Source of the DNA: a virus
Virus record (IMG/VR): IMGVR_UViG_3300025120_000580
Span: 1-23,267 of that record
DNA length: 23,267 nt
Direction: 5' to 3' (one strand)
A program made the translations under genes and the position numbers. The first letter of the stretch is position 1; each line of letters opens with the position of its first letter. Of the stretch, positions 19,505-23,267 are shown piece after piece. Below the pieces are notes generated by a model. The model was not told the DNA's origin. It was given only the letters and a program-made list of their open reading frames with translations, and ran no database searches.

Positions 19505-20610
19505 GCGGTGGTGGCGGAGGCGGACCTTCAACAACTACAGGAACTACTTATTCCTCTAATCTTCCGGAATACGCTAAGCCGTATTACGAAGAACTTTTAA
19601 AACAAACCGGTAAGCAAGTTTATAAAACTGATGCTACGGGAAAAGCTATTGGGGTTCAAGAATTTACTCCTTATACAGGTGACCGTTTAGCAGGTTTTAC
19701 TGACCAACAAAAAACTTTACAATCTCAAGTAGCAGGATTAACTCCTACGGCAGCAGGATACACTACAGGTGCCGCAGGCACAGGCACGGCAACTGATTTA
19801 GGATTAGGTACCGCAGCTACTGGAATAGGTCGAGCTTTAGGTTATGACGCTGCTGCAATAGAAGATTTAAGTATGGCAGATAGAGCTGAGTTTGATGCAG
19901 CTGCTGCAACTAAATATATGGACCCTTACCAAGCTAATGTCACAGACATGCTCAAAGAAGAAGCTAGGCGTGATGCAGCAATTGCTAAATCTGGTCGAGC
20001 AATGGGTGCGATAGGTCGCGGAACTTTTGAGGGGGGTCGACAGGCTTTAATGGAAGGACAAGCAGATAGAGACTTACAAACACAATTAGCTAAAATTGGC
20101 TACCAAGGCGAACAAGATGCCTTTAGATTTGCAGCAGACCAATTTGAAAGAGACCAAGCTCGAGATTTATCAGCAGATCAAGCTAACCTACAAGCTGCTA
20201 TGGAAGCACGAAGACTTGCTCAAAGCGGCGAACAATTTGAAGCTGACTTAGATAGAGGTTTAGGACTTGCTGGATTAGAAGCTGGATTAGCAGGAGCTAA
20301 AACTCAAGCTGCTATAGCCGGCGATCAACGATTAACTGAATTAAAAACACTATTAGCACAAACAACTGATGCTGAAGAAGCTCAAAGATTAAATCAAGAA
20401 ATTGCAAGTCTTGATTATCAACAATTTAAAGAAGCCGAAGATTATGAAAAACAACAACTACAATATCTTAGTGATATTCTTCGAGGTAATGCAGGTGCAT
20501 TAGGTTCTACTAATGTTCAATACGCAGCAGCTCCTAGTTTAGCATCGCAGATTGGTGGTGGTGTAGCAGGTATTGCAGGTCTTTATGGTGCTCTTGGAGG
20601 GCTTAGCTAA
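19501..20610 (+). CDS. Ala/Gln-rich internal virion (ejection) protein
   Basis: This is a 369-residue protein joined to the GNAT gene by an ATGA overlap. The N-terminal SGGGGGGPSTTTGTTYSSNL and LPEYAKPYYEELLKQTGKQV (21-40) are a conserved opening for ejection proteins of marine podophages. Residues 130-330 are almost pure helix, rich in Ala, Gln, Glu and Asp, with a GRAMGAIGRGTFEGGRQALM turn (164-183). The last 25 residues (SLASQIGGGVAGIAGLYGAL) are a glycine-zipper hydrophobic end that could insert in a membrane. By analogy with T7 gp14-gp16 it may be one of the proteins ejected to form a trans-envelope channel. The analogy is by context and composition, not by sequence identity. Confidence 0.72.
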   Translation: MSGGGGGGPSTTTGTTYSSNLPEYAKPYYEELLKQTGKQVYKTDATGKAIGVQEFTPYTGDRLAGFTDQQKTLQSQVAGLTPTAAGYTTGAAGTGTATDLGLGTAATGIGRALGYDAAAIEDLSMADRAEFDAAAATKYMDPYQANVTDMLKEEARRDAAIAKSGRAMGAIGRGTFEGGRQALMEGQADRDLQTQLAKIGYQGEQDAFRFAADQFERDQARDLSADQANLQAAMEARRLAQSGEQFEADLDRGLGLAGLEAGLAGAKTQAAIAGDQRLTELKTLLAQTTDAEEAQRLNQEIASLDYQQFKEAEDYEKQQLQYLSDILRGNAGALGSTNVQYAAAPSLASQIGGGVAGIAGLYGALGGLS

Positions 20611-22079
20611 TGAGCATTAAAAATATAATTCAACAAGAAAATGATTTGCAGGAAATGTCTCCGCGATCATTAGCTAACTATCTTAATAATCCTACTGGTC
20701 AATATAATCCTTACCTTGTCGCAGGAGAGTTACAGCGCAAAGAAGCATTTGCTCAAAGACAAATGACAGAAGCTCCTCAAGAAACTGTGGTAGATGAGTT
20801 AGTAGCTCAAGCTATGCCTATGGGTGGAATGCCTATGGGTGGAATGCCTATGGGTGGAATGCCCATGCCTAGACCAGAAGAAGTTATGGTATCTGACACT
20901 ATTACAGAAACTGGGATTGCTAATTTACCTGCACCCAACATAGGACAGAACTATGCAGGTGGTGGTATTGTTGAATATGATAATGGTGGAGAAGTGGGCT
21001 TTTTTGATAAAATAAAAGACTTTGGTCGTGAAAGATTAAGTGGATTAGAAGCAGGACTCGATGAACGTACTGCGCGACACCGAGAACAGATGAGAATATA
21101 CGAAGAAACTGGCGAGTTTCCTCCAATGTCTGAACAAGATTTAGACGACGCTTTGTCCGTTAGTGGTCTTGGTGGTATAGCAAAAGTAGGCGGAAAAGCT
21201 ATGCCCTACATAAAAGATACTGCTAAAAAAGCTGCAGATTATATAAAAAACAAAATTAAACCTAGCCCTAAAAAATTAAATAAGAAGCAGAAAGCTCAAA
21301 AGATAAAAGATGATAAAGCTAAAGCTAAAGCCGCTAAAGAAGCACCTAAAAAAGGTCCTCTTACACAAAAAGTTATTGAGGGTGCCAAATATGTAGGCCC
21401 TAGAATAGGTCCTGGAATAAGAGGATTAGGTAGAGGGCTTAAAAATTATCCAGTAGAGGCTGGACTGGGGGCGTATGGCGCATATAAAGCTTATGATTAT
21501 TTTGATCCCTTTGGTACTAAAGAAGAAGCAGCGAGACTAAAAGAAGAAAAAACTAGACAAACTCTTGCAGATCAAGCAAAAAGAGAGGCAGACGAAGCAG
21601 CATACAACGCAAAAGTACAGGCTGAATTAGACGCAGCACAAGCAGCAAGAGATAGACAACGAGAAAAAGAAGCGTATCTTGCCCTTGCTTTAGGTGGTGC
21701 TAAAACCATGGCGGGACAATCTCCGTTTGCTTTAGCTAACATAGGTGAAGGTCTAGGCGCAGGTGTAGGTGCATTAGCAGCTTACGATCAAAACGAAATG
21801 GAACGTATGGCCGCAAGTCAAGCAGCGAGCGCAAAAGCTCAACAAGATATGAGAATAGCTTTAATGGATTATGAAATGAAATATTATGAGCGTGTAAATA
21901 AATTAGCTGATAATCAAATTTATAATGCCCGACTAAAACAAATTGAAGACAACGAAGAAGGTTTAGTAGATGAAGATGTGGCTAAACTAAAAGAAGCACT
22001 TTTAATTGAATTTGCGGGTCTTGATCCTCAATCTTATATTGCTAATATAAACGGTCAACAATTTACTGCAGCGGAGTAA
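20610..22079 (+). CDS. Internal virion (ejection) protein with MPMGG repeats
   Basis: This is a 489-residue protein that starts on the A of the former TAA (TAATG). Residues 8-66 form a conserved N-terminal block (SPRSLANYLNNPTGQYNPYL, then AGELQRKEAFAQRQM). Three MPMGG units follow (69-83). The Gly-Gly segment YAGGGIVEYDNGGEVGF comes next at about 116-131, then a charged helix, a hydrophobic AVGG-type stretch, a Lys-rich section (206-246), a Gly-rich segment KYVGPRIGPGIRGLGRGLKN, and a long Ala/Glu/Lys coiled coil (295-350 and 392-450). GGAKTMAGQSPFALANIGEGLG then AGVGALAAYDQNE (about 363-397) resembles blocks in other marine phage ejection proteins. It is probably a virion-internal protein delivered with DNA. 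There is no enzyme motif. Confidence 0.72.
   Translation: MSIKNIIQQENDLQEMSPRSLANYLNNPTGQYNPYLVAGELQRKEAFAQRQMTEAPQETVVDELVAQAMPMGGMPMGGMPMGGMPMPRPEEVMVSDTITETGIANLPAPNIGQNYAGGGIVEYDNGGEVGFFDKIKDFGRERLSGLEAGLDERTARHREQMRIYEETGEFPPMSEQDLDDALSVSGLGGIAKVGGKAMPYIKDTAKKAADYIKNKIKPSPKKLNKKQKAQKIKDDKAKAKAAKEAPKKGPLTQKVIEGAKYVGPRIGPGIRGLGRGLKNYPVEAGLGAYGAYKAYDYFDPFGTKEEAARLKEEKTRQTLADQAKREADEAAYNAKVQAELDAAQAARDRQREKEAYLALALGGAKTMAGQSPFALANIGEGLGAGVGALAAYDQNEMERMAASQAASAKAQQDMRIALMDYEMKYYERVNKLADNQIYNARLKQIEDNEEGLVDEDVAKLKEALLIEFAGLDPQSYIANINGQQFTAAE
20814..20870 (+). repeat. 15-bp tandem repeat coding for MPMGG
   Basis: ATGCCTATGGGTGGA occurs three times in perfect tandem (20814-20828, 20829-20843, 20844-20858), followed by a partial unit ATGCCCATGCCT. 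The frame is kept. Identical units point to recent slippage expansion; copy number may vary between related phages. Confidence 0.88.
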
Positions 22080-22088
22080 CTAAAGCAT

Positions 22089-23267
22089 ATGGCTATTTAC
22101 ACAGCTATACTTCCTAACGGGCAACCTTATCAAATACAAGGTCCGGAAGGCGCATCTGCAGAAGATATTCAAGCTGCAGGTCTTCAACTATATACTCAAC
22201 GTAACCCTGCGCCATTTGTCGATTCTGGCAAACGTGATTATTCATTAGGCACTGCTGCAAGTAAAGGACTTAGCCGAGGTACCGAAAGAATTAAATCTGC
22301 ATTTGGTGACGTTATTCCCGCTATGGTAGGGTCTGCAATAGGTGCTGACGAATATGCAGCAAAACAAATGAAAGAAGCTCAAGCTTCTCAAGAGTTAGTT
22401 AATAGAAAATATAGAGCTGAACTTCAATCTTATAAAGATGTACAAAGTATTGGCGATGCTATTAAGTTTGGTATAGAAACAGTAAGTGAACAAATACCTA
22501 ACTTAGCTACTATGGTAGTTCCCGGTGCAGGTGCTGGACAACTAGCTAAAGTAGGAGCTTTAAAAATGACCCCTGCTGCCTTTGCTAAAAGACAAGCAAC
22601 AGCTCAAGGAATTGGTGTTTACTTAGGTTCATACGCTCTTAATACTCCTGAAGTATTTCAAAACATTTATGATGAAACAGGTGAACTTGCAACCGGTACA
22701 TCATTATTATTTGGTGCAGCAGCAGCTTCACTAGATTCTGTGCTTCCTAGTGCTATCTTAAAAAATATTACTCCCCTTCAAAAACTTGCTATTTCTAAAG
22801 CAGTCATTAAAAAATCAGGCGCTCGACCAGGTTTAGTTGAGTCTGTGTTTAAAGGACTTGCTAAAGGTGCAGCAACTGAGGGCGTGACTGAAGGTATGCA
22901 AGAAGCTATTAGTATTAGTGCTGAAAACTTTGTCGGAGATAATCCTCAAATCTTTGATAGTGAAGACTGGGATCGCATTATGGAGTCATCAGTTCGAGGT
23001 GCAGTAGCAGGTGGTACATTTAGAGGTGTGAGTTCTCCACTTGAAAGAGCCCCTGCAGAACCTACAATACCCCCTGTAGTAACGCCAGAAGTAGTAGACC
23101 CATTAGCCGGAGCTGATACTACAGGAGTAATTCCGCCGGTAGAAACAGAAGTAGAAGCTCCGAGACCAGAAACAGAAGTAGAAGCTCCGAGACCAGAAAC
23201 AGAAGTAGAAGCTCCGAGACCAGAAACAGAAGTAGAAGCTCCGAGACCAGAAACAGAAGTAGAAGCT
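22089..23267 (+). CDS. Large ejection protein, N-terminal part (runs off the window)
   Basis: ATG 22089 opens a frame of 393 codons with no stop before the window ends; the GGAG upstream (22072-22075) is rather far. The start MAIYTAILPNGQPYQIQGPE then GASAEDIQAAGLQLYTQRNP resembles the short N-terminal module of large phage internal proteins. Residues about 130-280 include hydrophobic helices (IPNLATMVVPGAGAGQLAKV; GVYLGSYALNTPEVFQNIYD; TSLLFGAAAASLDSVLPSAI) and TEGVTEGMQEAISISAENFV (about 272-291), a set found in very large podophage ejection proteins. Then comes a Pro-rich linker ending in the ETEVEAPRP repeats. No catalytic motif is visible yet; larger relatives often carry enzymes farther on. 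Confidence 0.75.
   Translation, partial: MAIYTAILPNGQPYQIQGPEGASAEDIQAAGLQLYTQRNPAPFVDSGKRDYSLGTAASKGLSRGTERIKSAFGDVIPAMVGSAIGADEYAAKQMKEAQASQELVNRKYRAELQSYKDVQSIGDAIKFGIETVSEQIPNLATMVVPGAGAGQLAKVGALKMTPAAFAKRQATAQGIGVYLGSYALNTPEVFQNIYDETGELATGTSLLFGAAAASLDSVLPSAILKNITPLQKLAISKAVIKKSGARPGLVESVFKGLAKGAATEGVTEGMQEAISISAENFVGDNPQIFDSEDWDRIMESSVRGAVAGGTFRGVSSPLERAPAEPTIPPVVTPEVVDPLAGADTTGVIPPVETEVEAPRPETEVEAPRPETEVEAPRPETEVEAPRPETEVEA
23142..23267 (+). repeat. 27-bp tandem repeat coding for ETEVEAPRP, cut by the window edge
   Basis: Four perfect 27-base units start at 23142, 23169, 23196 and 23223, and a fifth (18 bases) is cut by the window end. They code for ETEVEAPRP in frame, a stiff acidic Pro-rich linker. 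Perfect identity over units shows recent expansion. The true copy number cannot be read here and short-read assemblies may collapse it. Confidence 0.9.

Overview
The window is a late (virion-morphogenesis) module of a tailed phage with a short, podovirus-type tail. All supported genes lie on the + strand, are packed with ATGA or TAATG overlaps or gaps of a few bases, and mostly have AGGAG-type ribosome binding sites. The base composition is AT-rich with the standard bacterial code (TGA is used as a stop). Gene families and order resemble uncultured marine podophages: adaptor, nozzle, fibre and ejection proteins are present, and there is no tape measure, tail tube or sheath. Terminase, portal and major capsid genes are not in the window and presumably lie outside it.

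Layout. 1-752: end of a coiled-coil protein and an exported four-cysteine protein. 753-1091: a non-structural cassette holding a 24-residue gene that reads as PqqA, the precursor peptide of the redox cofactor pyrroloquinoline quinone (PQQ). It has its own -10 box and ribosome binding site, and ends in a UUCG-tetraloop terminator, which is followed by a folded leader in front of the structural operon. 1092-2196: two small beta/Ala-Gly-rich structural proteins. 2199-7254: a run of small, very basic proteins, many missed by length-limited gene finders, which share short Gly-Gly motifs and C-terminal tags, with a holin-like membrane protein, an adaptor-like protein and a zinc-ribbon protein among them. 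7264-10845: tail adaptor, two paralogous beta-structural proteins around a methyltransferase-DUF115 fusion enzyme, and a 22-residue tandem-repeat protein. 10855-13612: tail fibre with a 48-residue C-terminal repeat, a coiled-coil protein that may be its chaperone, and a 20-codon micro-ORF. 13616-16765: a membrane protein of holin type, the tail nozzle and two small virion proteins. 16815-23267: ejection (internal virion) proteins, the first with an N-terminal lysozyme-like domain, a small GNAT-fold protein, and a large protein that runs off the window inside a 27-bp tandem repeat.

How it fits together. The module would build the neck, nozzle and fibres of the virion and load ejection proteins. 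The lysozyme-like domain and the membrane proteins serve entry or lysis. The PqqA gene is the outlier: a phage-borne substrate peptide for a host pathway (PqqB-E), which would raise PQQ supply to quinoprotein dehydrogenases such as methanol dehydrogenase during infection. The peptide is of the short RxGFEVTMY type typical of beta- and gammaproteobacteria, so a PQQ-making marine host, for example a streamlined methylotroph, is a reasonable inference but is not shown by the sequence.

No tRNA, CRISPR array, insertion sequence, integrase or attachment site was seen.
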